Positions 23,001 to 34,882 of a stretch of 64,000 nucleotides of DNA are shown one piece after another. Every line of letters starts with the position of its first letter. Within the stretch, counting starts at the first letter, position 1. The position numbers were made by a program, and so were the translations under genes. The DNA comes from Hypoxylon rubiginosum (Eukaryota; Ascomycota; Sordariomycetes; Xylariales; Hypoxylaceae): positions 124,001 to 188,000 of the forward strand of contig CADCXA010000003.1 in assembly GCA_902806565.1 (NCBI GenBank), given 5' to 3'. Below the pieces are notes generated by a model. That model made no database searches, was not told where the DNA came from, and was given only the letters and a program-made list of their open reading frames with translations.

Positions 23001-24218
23001 ATGTCGCACGAGCTCGTGTTCCAGCTGAGCGGTACTTGCAATAGCTATCCCTGGGGAAAGAAGGGAAAACAGTCTTTGGCAGCACAGCTATGTGCTAAGA
23101 CGCCCGGTATCGACTTTCGTATCGACGATGACGAATTCTACTCGGAGATGTGGTTTGGAGATTATCCAGATTTCCCAGCCCGCAAGCTAGATACCGGCGA
23201 GACTCTCGCCGATGTATTGCAAAGAAATAAAGAGCAGCTTCTAGGGAAGAAGGTCATCGAGAAATTTGACAGCCAACTACCTTACTTACCGAAGATCCTA
23301 TCCATCGCAAAAGCGCTTCCGTTACAGCTTCACCCCAACAAAGAGCTCGCTACCAAACTCCACGAGAAAGACCCAGGCAGCTTTACGGACCCGAACCACA
23401 AGCCCGAGATTGCGGTGGCACTATCCAAGTTCGAGGTGTTTGCCGGCTTTAAGCCACTAGACAAGATAGCGCCCCTTTTCAAGTTGAAACCGCTGCAGCA
23501 GTTCAACCCGGCGCAGTCGGACAAGTGGACAGACGAGACGCTACGCGAAGTGACCCGAAGCTTGCTCAAATCCGACCTCGAGACGGTCAAGAAGGTCCAG
23601 ACGGAGCTTTCCAAGATCCCGAAAGATCAGCTTGGCGAGGCGGCCTACATCTTGGATCTTCTCCCACGCCTCCAAGACCAGTACGGGCCCGAGGACGCGG
23701 GCAGTCTAGTCGCTCTTCTGTGCATGAACTTCTTGGTGTTCAATGCCGGAGACGCGGTATGGATCCCCGCAGATGGCATTCACGCCTATCTGGCCGGCGA
23801 TATCGTCGAATGCATGGCCCGGAGTAACAACGTCCTCAACGCGGGCTTCTGTCCACCCGGCGACCGCAACAGCGCCGACACTTTCGCCGACACCCTGACG
23901 TTCAAGGCCCATAGCAGGGACGACGTCTACCTCCCGAGCCAGAAGTCGGACAAGAGCAAGAAGGGAAAGACGGTGGTGTACAGGCCACCGATCAGCGAGT
24001 TCGACATGCTCAAGACGGATCTGGGCGCCGGTGAAAGTGAGGAACTCGCGGCGAGCGATGGACCGGGCGTGATGATCGTGACTTCGGGAAGCGGGTCGAT
24101 GTATGCCGACGGAAAAGATTTCCAGCTCAAAGAGGGATTCATCTTCTTCATTGCACCCAATGTCTCGGTCGAGTGGAAGAGTCAGAATGGGTTACAGATC
24201 CACATGGCTGTCGTATGA
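23001..24218 (+). CDS. pmi1: Mannose-6-phosphate isomerase (type I, zinc)
   Basis: Interconverts fructose-6-phosphate and mannose-6-phosphate, the entry to GDP-mannose for glycosylation and cell-wall mannan. Single exon, 405 residues, the normal fungal length. Zn ligands are recognisable: Q109 and H111 in LPLQLHPNKE, E136 in NHKPEIA and H261 in DGIHAYLAGD. N-terminal CNSYPWGKKG and the ARSNNVLNAGF active-site segment are intact. The ATG at 23001 was chosen; six upstream in-frame bases offer no better start. Cytosolic. Essential in most fungi without added mannose. Confidence 0.96.
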   Translation: MSHELVFQLSGTCNSYPWGKKGKQSLAAQLCAKTPGIDFRIDDDEFYSEMWFGDYPDFPARKLDTGETLADVLQRNKEQLLGKKVIEKFDSQLPYLPKILSIAKALPLQLHPNKELATKLHEKDPGSFTDPNHKPEIAVALSKFEVFAGFKPLDKIAPLFKLKPLQQFNPAQSDKWTDETLREVTRSLLKSDLETVKKVQTELSKIPKDQLGEAAYILDLLPRLQDQYGPEDAGSLVALLCMNFLVFNAGDAVWIPADGIHAYLAGDIVECMARSNNVLNAGFCPPGDRNSADTFADTLTFKAHSRDDVYLPSQKSDKSKKGKTVVYRPPISEFDMLKTDLGAGESEELAASDGPGVMIVTSGSGSMYADGKDFQLKEGFIFFIAPNVSVEWKSQNGLQIHMAVV

Positions 24219-25108
24219 ATCTAGACTTGATCGCAAAAGGGGGAATTGACAAGCGCTAGACTACCATGTAGGTTAGGTATAGAAGGGTACATATTTCGCG
24301 ATTGGTGAATATTGAGGAGATTTCATCCATTAATCTCATATTGGAGATTATTCAACTCAATTGTTCAGTTCTTAAAGTGATGGCCTACTCCATAAGAAAT
24401 CATCACTTGTCTCACCTGCTAACCCCGCAGCTCCGTCGTGGGTAGTCGGTTCGTCACTACATTCCTATCTTGGAAGTTGTAAAATCATCGTCATCATTCA
24501 TGTTTACATTTCCAAAGTCATTGGCGGCAATTGACTTCCGAAAAGCCACCAATCAGTAAATCACAAAAATTGTAAGTCCAAGACTTCCCTTTTTTTGGAG
24601 GATGACCGGTAGGGCATGCAGATTGTTTAGGCAATTGATCGTGAAATTTGCGGAGTGTGATATCCCGGCCGAAGGTCGTATTTGATCTCGTCCCCCGCAA
24701 CGATCTAGCTCGAGATCTCCTGCGCATGAGCTCCCCCTCGGAGCCAAGGAAGACGGGGAAGGAGTCGAAGATCCAAGAACGGCTTTTCACCCCGAGCCGC
24801 GCAGCGCGATGGAACGTCGCTGGCCGGGGTTTTGCGGTTGATCGTAGCATCATAGTGTCAAAACTTGGTCTAGAGCTCCATTTCTCCATTCGCGCGGTAA
24901 GAGGGGATCAATGCCCGAATATGGAGGTTGATTGTTCTCCGGTGGGAAGTCGTCATACATTTTATATATAACCTACACGTTCGCGCCATGTCGATCCAAA
25001 TACCAGATACCTGTCTCTTGTATCGTAGGGGATCGTCACAGAGCCGCAAACTCATCTATCCTTAAGCACCTAGACCTATCGACAATATCCGAAAGCGCCT
25101 CGTCAATC
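24219..25108. other. Intergenic, no gene seen
   Basis: 890 bp between two plus-strand genes. A GC-rich island at about 24660-24850 has open frames on both strands, but neither has a recognisable domain. The right end is the promoter of the acetylesterase. Confidence 0.45.
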
Positions 25109-26000
25109 ATGGGTTTTCATCAAGTCTGGCGGCTACTTCCGCTACTGGGCCTCGCGACAGCTGCGCCGACGGCCACGACCACGATTCATTTATGTGGCGA
25201 CTCTACCATGGCCAAAGGCGGCGGAGGTGCGGGCTCGGCTACTGAGGGCTGGGGCGAATACCTACAGTACAGCTTCGGCTCCGACTACGTGGTCCGCAAC
25301 GCGGCCATCGGCGGTCGGAGCGCCCGGTCGTTCACGCGCGAGGGCCGCTTTACCGACGTCGCCAACATCGTCAAGGCGGGCGACTGGGTCGTTATCGAGT
25401 TCGGCCACAACGACGGCGGAAGCCTCAGCACCGACAACGGGCGGACGGACTGCCCCGGGGAGGGCGCCGAGACCTGCCAGGTGACGTACAACGGCGTCCA
25501 GGAGACGGTCCTGACGTACCCGGCCTACTACAAGAACGCCGCCAAGCTGTTCCTCGACAAGGGCGCCAAGGTCATCCTGAACTCGCCCACCCCGAACAAC
25601 GTCTGCGAGAGCGGCACCTGCGTCAGCGACGTATCCAGGTTTGACTATTACGCATGGTAAGAAATCTGAGACGAAGAAAAAGTTTGAAATTTCTTTCTGC
25701 TAATTCTTGAAAAGGCATTCGGCTGCTGAACTTGCTAACCCGAACGTTTACCACGTACCGCACAAGCAGTATGCGGTTCAAGCGATGAAGAATCTAGGGG
25801 TCTCCACCGTCAACGCCAATTACCCCAACGATCATACGCACACCGGGCCTTACATGGCAAACGTGATGGCTGGGAGCTTCGTGTTGGGCCTTAAGTGTGG
25901 AACCACTGCCCTTGGCAAGGCAGCCAAGAATACGACGGAGTCTCTGACATCGTCGTTCTACGGGGCTTGTATACCACAGAATAGCACTGTCCCTATTTAG
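25109..26000 (+). CDS. Rhamnogalacturonan acetylesterase (CE12, SGNH hydrolase), secreted
   Basis: Removes acetyl groups from galacturonic acid in the rhamnogalacturonan-I backbone of plant pectin. Exons 25109..25656 and 25715..26000 give 277 residues. A signal peptide (about residues 1-19, ending ATAAP) directs secretion. SGNH blocks are present: GDST with nucleophile Ser ([12 protein letters not shown]), Gly in [12 protein letters not shown], Asn in IEFGHNDGG, and the Asp-His pair in NDHTHTGP. The 58-nt intron splits the Trp codon of YYAWHSAAE. Potential N-glycosylation sites lie near the C-terminus (NTTES, NSTVP). The gene marks a plant-biomass or plant-associated lifestyle. Confidence 0.93.
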
Positions 26001-26156
26001 ATTGTCTACCGTAGTAGTAGATAGTTGAAAGGAACTCTTAGCATGCTCGATTATGCCTCCATAAAAAAGACTGTTACCATGTTAGCCAAGCAGAACATAC
26101 TAGATATCAACTACCGCTCAAAGACAATAATGCGTAGCGAACTCCAGACAGCAGGT

Positions 26157-27153
26157 CTAGCTCAAGTTCAGTTCCGCAATCTCCTTCTCGCTCCAGTCCC
26201 ATAGCTTCTTAGCCAACTCCATATTCCCGCCGTCCCTTGAAAGATTCCCCGGGTCCCCAACAGGAAGGTAGAACTGGCCAGACTCCAGGTCGCCTTTCTC
26301 GGTCGTCGAAGCCCAGAGCATGTTGCACGCGCCCTGTTCGACCGTCATGAGCCCCATGGGGTTCGTCACGTACACGAACATGCGGTCCACCCAGGACAGG
26401 CTATCCACGAGGCCGGTCTTCACGGTGCCCGGGTGGACCACAACACTAGTAATGCCCGGGTAGCGGCGCGCCATCTCCTTCACCATTAAGATATTAGCCA
26501 GCTTCGACTGCCCGTACCGGACCCACGTGTTCCTGTCCTCCTGCCTCGACCGGACCGCGTCGAACAGGACGCCGCCCTTGGGGTGCAGGGCGTACCCGAG
26601 GCTGGTCAGCGCGACGAAGCGCACGTCGGACGCTGGCCGCGCGGCGGTCCGCAGCATCGCGGGCAGCAGGAGCCGCAGGAGGGTGAAGTTCCCCATGTGG
26701 GACGTCCCGAACTGGATCTCGTAGCCGTCGGCCGTCACGTCGGCCGGTGCAGCCATGAGACCGGCGTTGGCGATGAACACATCGAGGCGGTCGGAGTGGA
26801 ACTTTTCGGCGGCCCTAGCGATAGAGGCGCGCGATCCGAAGTCGCACTGGAGGAAGGTGACGCCGACGGATGCATCGATAGCGTTGATGTCTGAGATGAT
26901 GGCATCCGCGCTCTTCTGGTTGCGGCCGGTGAAATAGAGATGGTCTGGCTTGTGTTTAGCCAGTTGGATGAGAGTCTCCCTTCCTAACCCCGCGGTTCCT
27001 TTACATATTGTTAGTCTACGTGGCTCCGAGAACAGAGAGGGTATAGGGGTTCAGGGGATGGGCTGGGTTGGGCTGGAGACGTACCACCTGTGACGAGGAA
27101 TACCTTGCCTTGAAGAGAGGGGATATCAGTCGGGGATTAAAGTTGATCTTCAT
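26157..27153 (-). CDS. Short-chain dehydrogenase/reductase with an apparent 1-base frameshift near the start
   Basis: Classical SDR with exons complement(26157..26998, 27085..27153). The cofactor motif TGGTAGLG spans the 86-nt intron; NAG is at FIANAG, the catalytic Ser in VALTSLGYA and YxxxK in YGQSKLAN. The C-terminal region (VVVHPGTVKTGL) is intact. The coding length is 911 nt, one short of a multiple of three. The ATG at 27153 reads MKINFNP in one frame, while DIPSLQGKVFLVTGG follows in another. The shift lies at a CCCC run about 27130-27137, and one more base would restore a normal 303-residue protein. The cause is either a homopolymer sequencing error or a young pseudogene. Substrate unknown; resembles retinol-dehydrogenase-like fungal SDRs. 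Confidence 0.78.
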
Positions 27154-27997
27154 AATGCAAGATTTGTGAATAGACTAGTAGATTGCCAAGTGCGTTTATG
27201 CGTCGTTGTTTGCGCTGGGCTGGCTTAAGTTGGCTGTTGACTCCGAATGGGTATCTTGAGATGCTGTTTATTGTATCTTTCAACTCGTCCTTCTTTCCCA
27301 GACTTTATAGTACATTGAGCACCATGAAGAGAGCATTGTTGTTGCCAATCAGCCCGAATCCATCATGATTAATTCCAGTTCTTTCCTCCCTCACTTTCAT
27401 CACGGCCAAATAATTCCTCCACGACAAAGGACTCTTCAGGTTCGACATTTCGCATGTAGCTTCAGCTTTGACGCGCTATCACCTAATATGGTACCCGTGC
27501 CATTCGGATTCGCTAAGGCATCACTATCCGAGGTCAGGGCCAAAATTATAAGTCTTGGAGCGGGCACGGGTAAATTAACGGGTTCTTACTGAAGCCCGAA
27601 GGCACTGCGGATTGATTTTGCACCGGTGTACCCCGGCAGCCTTCCACTTGTACGAAACTTGGTTTTATGAGCACCGCGAACCTCGTACACTCTTGCTGCC
27701 TGTCCGAAATATCTAAAATGAGACGACGGTAATTCCACGGACGGTGCTGTAGTCTCCATTAGAATCCGTGAAGTTGTACCGATCAAGCTTCCATAACCTA
27801 CTCATGTTTTGAGGAGTTAGAAAAGCTTCTCATCAGAATTTCGTGATTATGTTCTATATCGTGGTAGATACTCAGTAGCTCAATGAGCCATTGAGGAGCT
27901 TTCCATGCTTGGCATGCAATTGAGATCAATTCTATGTCCAACGAATATCTACAGCGATATACGGGGTATCCAACAATCTAATCCAAAACAATGCCGT
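27154..27997. other. Intergenic, no gene seen
   Basis: 844 bp between two minus-strand genes: the SDR promoter, then AT-rich sequence and the permease 3' UTR. Short open frames at 27365-27592 and 27586-27786 are unsupported. Confidence 0.5.
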
Positions 27998-29686
27998 CTA
28001 TCGCCCGCTGAACCGCCTTTCTAGGTACCGAAGAGGGATGTAGAGAACGGCTGTCACAACAAATGCCATCTCAAATCCAATGTCGCCAGCCGCCTTTGCA
28101 ATCGGGCCCTCGAACCAAACTTGGGACATGCTAGGGATGACCAGCGCAAAGCTGAGGGCACTCGCCATCAAAGCGGCGATCCCCAGCGGCAGTCGAGACG
28201 CTACATTCCAGCTGTCGTGATCGTACGAATGGTATTTGCCTCCCCTAAAGACGTTATGTTCGACGATCAACACCGCCGCAAACGCGGCAGACCAGTACGC
28301 AATCACCGCTATGAAGTTCTCCAGACTAGAAAAGAATTCCGAGGCCGCTTTGATGCTGACCGGGATGAGGATGGCCGTGACCACGACTGAGAATGCGTAC
28401 CGTGGCACTACGACAAGCTGTGGAATCAGGATTTGGAAATTGAGCGTGATCGAGTACATGGTCGCCGCGATGTTTCCGAGTAGAGTCAATGAGAGCACGA
28501 CCACGACGAATTTTCCGAAACCGCCAGCTCGGGACAGCATTGCGGCTAGCACTCCGCCAACCTGTGTCTCCTCGTAGCGTGCTTCCCATTCGGGAATACT
28601 GGATATAGCACCTCCAATAGCAGCACCAAGGGTCATCAGCAAAACCGTTGGGACCACAAGGCCGGTATACCCATATAAGAACAGCCTCACGCTAAGGATT
28701 CCGTTAGCTTAATGTCCGAAACGTCGCACTGCGTCAGGCAACTTACGATGAGAACTTGGGGTTCAAGTAGGTTGTGAAATCCGAAGCAAGGCAAGCATAG
28801 GGGATCATATAAGATGCTATAATCATGCCAAAGCTGAGGACACCTCCAGGCGTCGCCGCCTCAGTCGGCGCCTGCTCGCGAAGGCCTGACCCTCCGCACC
28901 CGGTGGCAATGATGATAGCGATCAAGGCCGGGATCCAGGCCCAACGCTCGTACTGGTGCAGCACAGTATATCCACAGAAGGAGATGAGCAGAGCCAAAAC
29001 GCCCGTGATGACGATACCGACCGCTGGCGTAAGAGAGCCGCCCGTAATCGCCGATAGGCACTGACCCCCAACGACACAGGAAATGACACAGAAGCCGGTG
29101 AGGGTTGCCAGATTCAATACGACTGGCAAAGAGACTAGGTATCTTCCGAAGGAGAAGCGAGCCTGGATCATCTGCCGCAGACCCGTCTTGGGGCCCAAGA
29201 CACCAAGATAAGCAGGTATCGCAGCCGTCAAGAGGCAGAAGAACAGAATGACGAGAGAGCTGTCTCTTATGCCGAGCCCATAAGCCGGACCAAGCAAACC
29301 GAATGTGATTCTAATCAAGACGTTAGCAAGTCAGATTCGTCACCGTCTAACTCATAGCTCTTACGGTAAGAGGTTTATATTCATGCAGAAAAAAATAGAG
29401 AAGTAACCGGTGTAGTCGGTGGCTGTTGGAACAAATATTAATTATATACTTTAGATATAAAGTACGAGCTAGGAATAAACGAACATGTTCGATCTTCCAA
29501 CGCTATCGGTAAGATCCCCCGTTCTTCAATCGGGCCAGCTGAGATCAGATCGGCAAGACGACGCCGGAAGGATCTCGGCAATCTGGAATCCTGGGACTCG
29601 GCGAGTTCACTATGCCCAGCTACCTTCTCGGTATCTTCGCTAGTAGCGACCGGTCCTTCTTTTTCCAACTGGAGGGATTGTGACAT
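27998..29686 (-). CDS. NCS1 purine-cytosine permease (Fcy2-like)
   Basis: Proton-coupled plasma-membrane importer of cytosine/purines. Exons: complement(27998..28691, 28747..29310, 29365..29422, 29485..29686), total 1518 nt, 505 residues. Intron lengths are 55, 54 and 62 nt; the first donor is the unusual GTTCGT. Family features: cytosolic N-terminus ending EERGILPIALEDRT, GPAYGLGIRDSS, MIQARFSFGRYLVSLP, helix-loop VLHQYERWAWIPAL, DFTTYLNPKFSS, and about 12 hydrophobic segments. The C-terminal end (YIPLRYLERRFSGR) is short and basic. The start is the first ATG in frame. Together with the FAD oxidoreductase next door (same strand, 1.1 kb away) it could belong to a small nutrient-use group, but nothing proves co-regulation. 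Confidence 0.92.
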
Positions 29687-30765
29687 GATGGTGACTCCTA
29701 TCCGGATGCGAATGTGCGCGCACTGAGCAGGTGATAGCTGACGGAGCTTCCCAGCACGATCGTGACTGGTCTCTCAATTCGAACGTCTCGACGTAACGAT
29801 ATCCAAAAAGGGGATTGAATTTCGTGGTTAAAGATTTGAGAGAAGAATACCAAAGGCGCCGACAGCAGCAGCAAAGCATATATATCAAACCATAGCACGG
29901 GATTCTTGACGTTTTAGGCGGTTTAAAAACCGAGGCTCTCTCAGATCGAGGAGGTAGGAACCTTATCTTTACCTAATCTTCTTAGATGGGTGAAATCCTC
30001 TTTTTCTCCAAGGAACGTGGAGTCTTGGCTGCTTAGCTGCGACCCTGCGCTTACTGCAAGTAATTCGATTACCGCCGATCTAAGACAAGGTCTAGACACA
30101 GCACACACAGCAAACGTACAGGGATCTTTTCGGAAAGCGTTCGCTTGGGGGCCCCAGACTGCCGGTGCCAGGCTCCGGGTTCTAGTGATGTAGTTGCCAC
30201 GAGAAGAGAAAAGGAAGAAAAAAAAGAATTCTGTGCTCCATTCTCTGGACAGTGTATAGTATAAGATGACTCGCCATTTTATACTGTATAGACTAGCTGC
30301 TGTCTGTTTTATTCCACACGGCTACTTAATTGATAGCATTAGTATTATCCCGTACCGCGTCGTCTGTTGCCCCTTTTCTTCACACCTTTTGCTGTCTTCA
30401 TGCTGTCTTCATGTGACTTGAAGTCATCGGCCAGCAATGACCCTAGCGCATCTATCATGATATTCCTCGCCAGGATGACCTTCATTACCATTTCGGCGCT
30501 CTTAAGTTCATTGGCACTAGGTAGAATATAAAAATTCGTGGATCGTCATGCTAGAACTCGCTCGCTCCACACTCTAGTTAAAATTGGATCATGACTAGCC
30601 GTGTCCTTATCAGCCACCTTGAGCCCGGAGTGGCCGTATGAGGCACGTGTATGCGATTTACGAGATAATACTCACCGGTACGATATCTAATGTTAGGTAA
30701 ACAAAGCTTGTCAGCGACTCCTATTCCAACACCCTGAGCTCCTATCTTCATTACAGCTTCATCCC
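29687..30765. other. Intergenic, no gene seen
   Basis: 1.08 kb between two minus-strand genes: the permease promoter, a TATACTGTATAGA-containing stretch and the FAD-gene 3' UTR. The open frame 29990-30193 is unsupported. Confidence 0.5.
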
Positions 30766-32455
30766 CTAGATATTTGCCCTCTTAGCAGCCTCCCTACCCG
30801 CAACCCTCCCCATGACGGTCCCCATCGTCAACCCGCTACCGCCCGGGTAATTGTCCCAGAACAGGCCGCCGAGCAGCTCGCCCGCGCACCAGAGCCCGTC
30901 TATCTTTTGGAAGGTAGCCTCGCTCAGGACCTCGGCCGCGCGCGTGACGGCGAGGCCCCCGAACGTAAACGTGATGCCGCAGGTCACCTCGACGGCCTGG
31001 AAGGGCCCCTTCTCGATGGGCGTGGCCCAGTTCGTCTTGCCTATGTCTAGCGATATTGTCGTTCCTTGCGTCGACATGCCGTCCTTTACGCTCGGATCAA
31101 AATTTACTTCGCCGTGCTCCCGCTGGAAGCTTTTGCATGCTTCGTTGAACTCGGCAATCGTCTGAAGAAACTGTTTCTTGTCCTTCAGCCCCTTCGTTAC
31201 GAGTATGTCGGCGAGCTCGTCAATAGTTTCGGCCCTCAGATTCGTAGTCACGTCGTCGGCGTACTCCTCTTTGCGCAGGAGCTTACTGCCGTCCGCGTCC
31301 CACACTTGGAATGCCACACCCTGGGGCTGCTTCAAGATCTCCCTTCCGAAGATGGCGTACGTAAAATTGCGCAGGTCGAAGCCCTCATCTACGAAGCGCT
31401 TGCCGTTGACATTGACCATGACGCCGAGGGGGTAGCCCGACTTGGTGTACTGATTCGTTATCTCACGGCTTCCAGACGCTCGGGGCGAGTTACCGTCCCA
31501 GGCCACGGAATGGCACCCCGAGTAATTGCCCTCTAGCCTTGCGCCGAGTTTTCGGGCCATCCTATGGCCGTCTCCCGTGTTATACTTAGATCCTCGGACG
31601 TGCGCCAAGTCCCATCCCGGCCCTAGGTACTGAGTGCGCAGCGCCGGTGAGGCTTGGAACCCGCCACATGCCAATATGACACCACCACGAGCACCGATAG
31701 TTCTATTTTTGCCGTGTTTAAATACCTTAACGCCCACCACCCCGTTCGTCTGTGGATCGGCAATTAGATCAACTACCGCGGTGCTAAAGCAGACCTCTAC
31801 GCCATGCTTCTTTGCGGTTTTTAGATGGAACTCGAACAATTCCTTGCCTTGGCCTAGATTACAGCGTGAGAATTGAGAACCAGTAGCGAGAAGGATGGAG
31901 AAGAATTGGACTCACCAGCCATAGTCAAGACCATACCGCCCCAAAACTTATACTTGCCATCGACGACATATGATTGTCTATTAAACGAGAGCATGAATTG
32001 AGCGCCATTGTCCATCAGCCATTGCACTACTTCTCTCGAGTTGTCCACCAATACATTAGCGAGTGCGGGATCCGCCCTCCCCTTGGTAACTCGTCTGATG
32101 TCCTTATCGTATGTATTGTTAGCCGTAACTTCTACAACCCATACGCTACTCCCCCACAGCTCACCGCATGAAAATCAGCCTTCGTGTAAGGCTTCATGTC
32201 GATCATAGCAACGAGTTCTTCCGGCAATCCCTTTGTGCCATCGGGCTGATAAAGATGCGGCAACAGGTCCTGCAGACCATCAAAGCAGCATCGAAATGCA
32301 GCCGCCGTGTAGAACGTGTTCCCGCCGGCGTCGTCGAGGGGAGCTTTCTCGAAGAGGCAGACCTTGGCGCCGGATTGTGCTGCTGAAATCGCCGCAGAGA
32401 ACCCGGCGTTCCCACCGCCGACTACTACAACGTCGTAGGTCTCGTCGAAAGCCAT
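30766..32455 (-). CDS. FAD-dependent oxidoreductase (fumarate reductase/tricarballylate dehydrogenase-like)
   Basis: A 521-residue flavoprotein of the FAD_binding_2 family. Exons: complement(30766..31853, 31916..32102, 32165..32455); introns of 62 nt each, phases 0 and 1. The dinucleotide motif is VVVGGGNAGFSAAISAAQSG followed by FEKAP. It also has DIRRVTKGRADP, ATP-grasp-free middle part YKFWGGMV, GVILACGGFQ, and the C-terminal FAD loop GLWCAGELLGG...PGGSGLTMGTVMGR. These match bacterial TcuA-type tricarballylate dehydrogenases and 3-ketosteroid/fumarate-type enzymes. The substrate is therefore likely a polycarboxylate or enone, by inference. The first ATG in frame is at 32455; upstream codons are only alternative starts. 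No targeting peptide. Confidence 0.85.
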
Positions 32456-32939
32456 ATCGCGACAATGTGGTAGAACTAGATACGATAGAGATGCTGGTTG
32501 CTTGCTTGCTCCCCGCACAATATCCGGGGATGGGATGTTTCTCCCCACGCAGCATTCGGTATCCCGATCTACTCCAACTTAGTTCGCTTCATTCGCGGCC
32601 GAACCATAGGGGGCCATTGGCAATATACGATCCAACACCCGCACTAATTGGACGACAGTCTCCGCTCCGCAGCCATACAAGTAGCGAACGGCTTTTCGGA
32701 GATTTATTATATAGTTTTCCACATTGTGGCAAGACTCCAACTATTGTATGTAGAGAATATGTGACATTCGTGACGAGGTCATCTCCTGATTTGAATAAAT
32801 AGATAGACTGAGTAATTCAAGAACAAACAAAAATGATGATTTTCTATATACATGTATGCATACCTCCTCCTAGGCATGTACCATATAAATACATTAGCAT
32901 AATTCGGCTTCTGGCGAATAAGTCTAGAAACAAAGTGCC
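32456..32939. other. Intergenic, promoter of the FAD gene
   Basis: 484 bp between the FAD-gene start and the 3' end of the Mtf2-like gene. AT-rich in the right half. No gene. Confidence 0.5.
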
Positions 32940-34325
32940 TCAATATCCAATGGAGCGTTCCCTTTGCCTATCCATTTCCCTTTCCCTTATTGACAAGTCC
33001 ACGGCCTTATGCCATTCTTCGATGCGATTTCTCACAGACCGTCCGTATTCGGGCATACTCATGACAGCTCTCGTAAAAGAGCCAGAAGCCAGCCCTAGGT
33101 GTCTTACCCTGAAATCGACGTGGCTCAGGAAGGATTTCGTCTGCTCGTCGAAATACAGGCCGCACTGGCGCATCTCGTCCAGAAGATCCAGCATCCCGGA
33201 CAGGTCTCCACGGCTATTCCAGTAAATCTGCAGCAGCTCGTTGTAGAAGGGCGTCGACACGCCGAGGACGTAGGACTCGAGTCCCAGCTCCTTGATCCGC
33301 GGCAGGACGGAGAAGGCGAGCGGCGAAGGTCTGCAGAAGGCTTTATCGAGGCGTCGGAGCGCGAGGAGGAGATAGGCAGGGTATAGTGGTCCATGCACGT
33401 AGATGCTCAATTTCTCGGATGAAGAAGGATTTTCGTCTTTTGCCGCAGCGTCCGCCTCTGGAACCTTTTCTGAAGTTTTGGTGGCTTCAGGACGACCCCT
33501 TTTCTTCTTGCCCTTCGCTTCAGCTAATTCGGTCGAATCCATCTTCTCCAGTTCCGATGTGCTCGTATTAAGACCAAGCTTGGCGGGCATGATGAAGACT
33601 TCCTTCTCCAAGACATCCCACAATTCGAAATCGGTCTTGGCAGCATTAATCAAGCTTTCAACTCGTTTGCGCTCCGGGCTGCGCTTAGCTTCTAGGTTGA
33701 AAGAGCGATCGAGGGTGTAGGCTGGGGGTTTCCAGCCTTCATCGACATATTCTCGGCTGGCTGCTTCTATATCGGCCTCGTCATATCCGACATCATCGTA
33801 TCGTGAGGGCCCCGTGGCGGACGTCCCAATGGTATCGAAAGCTTTGCTAGCGGCGGCGCGCAGGTCGGGTGGGAATCGCAACAGGGCCCTTTGGCGGTTT
33901 CCAGCAGCTCCGGCGAAAGCCCTAGGAGGGGCATTGTGGGCCGGGCTGGGCTGGCCAGCATCTTGAGCAGCTTGCTGCATAATTTTCAGAGTCGAGAGAG
34001 CAGCGTCGGATGTCGGTGGCAGGCCGTCTTCGTGTAAGGTAGGTTTTAGACCGCGGGCTCTGATGTCGGCAAAGATGCCCTCGAAGATATGTCTCTCTGA
34101 CGGTGTAATGGTACCGCGACGGGTAGGTTCTGATGGGGTGACAGCGTCATCGTTTGTCTCTATCTCTCCTCTAGTCTCTTCGTCGATTTCGGAAACGAAT
34201 GGTATATCATCTTTTCCCCTTAGCTGGCGACTTCGGTAAAATGATCGAGCGAAGACGGCGGTCGTTCGAGGATTTGCCCGGAGGATTGTCCTCGTCTGGT
34301 ATAGAAAAGGTAGAAGAGTCGACAT
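32940..34325 (-). CDS. Mtf2-like mitochondrial protein
   Basis: Single-exon, 461 residues from the ATG at 34325 (an in-frame TTG lies 24 nt upstream). The basic, Ser/Arg-rich N-terminus (STLLPFLYQTRTILRANPRT, then ARSFYRSRQLRGKDD) is a likely mitochondrial targeting sequence. The middle is charged and low-complexity (KGKKKRGRPE, AAAKDENPSSSE). The C-terminal third, AFSVLPRIKELGLESYVLG through LLQIYWNSRGDLSGMLDLL and MRQCGLYFDEQTKSFL, matches what I recall of the Mtf2-like C-terminal domain, a PPR-like helical fold. Yeast Mtf2 acts in mitochondrial mRNA processing and translation. It is divergently transcribed with CMR1. The family assignment is from memory of the motif pattern. Confidence 0.65.
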   Translation of the reverse strand: MSTLLPFLYQTRTILRANPRTTAVFARSFYRSRQLRGKDDIPFVSEIDEETRGEIETNDDAVTPSEPTRRGTITPSERHIFEGIFADIRARGLKPTLHEDGLPPTSDAALSTLKIMQQAAQDAGQPSPAHNAPPRAFAGAAGNRQRALLRFPPDLRAAASKAFDTIGTSATGPSRYDDVGYDEADIEAASREYVDEGWKPPAYTLDRSFNLEAKRSPERKRVESLINAAKTDFELWDVLEKEVFIMPAKLGLNTSTSELEKMDSTELAEAKGKKKRGRPEATKTSEKVPEADAAAKDENPSSSEKLSIYVHGPLYPAYLLLALRRLDKAFCRPSPLAFSVLPRIKELGLESYVLGVSTPFYNELLQIYWNSRGDLSGMLDLLDEMRQCGLYFDEQTKSFLSHVDFRVRHLGLASGSFTRAVMSMPEYGRSVRNRIEEWHKAVDLSIREREMDRQRERSIGY

Positions 34326-34882
34326 CTTGACAAGGAAGAATTCCGACAAGCGAAGACAGCAGGAAGCGCGAGCAGTATATCTACAGCTACCTGGTAGAAA
34401 TTCTAAAAGCTAAAAGCAACTAAAAGAAAGACTGGAATTTTTTGTCTCGAGCATTATCGATAAGGAAATTACTATTCCATTAAATGCATATGCAGGCACT
34501 CTGTGGAATACAGGGATACGCGATCCCGCATGACATCGCGTCTGTAATTCTTTAATTGATCATCTATCATCTTGCCACTATCGTCATCGATATTCACGCG
34601 TCGCTGCTGTAATTCTAGCTCGTACCAAGCTTCATTTTTGACATTGGGATCTTATACCTTCTACTGGATACCTACATCTTGATCCGCCCTCGTTTCATCG
34701 CGGGGTTCTGTGTTCAAAAGATCAAAGCGAGGACGCCGACGCGTTTCTCTCCAAAACCGACTGGATTCGACTTCGTCCGGGTTCAGTCTTTTTCTCAATC
34801 ACGGCGCATTTTCATGATAATCTAAAGCCGCACTCGTCGGTCGGCGTTTCCCTATTGTCTTCCACCCTCTTTATTAACCAAC
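34326..34882. promoter_or_regulatory. Bidirectional promoter region (Mtf2-like / CMR1)
   Basis: 557 bp between two divergent start codons, so it must contain both promoters. It holds CT-rich stretches close to the CMR1 start (TTGTCTTCCACCCTCTTT). No specific factor site can be assigned. Confidence 0.55.
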
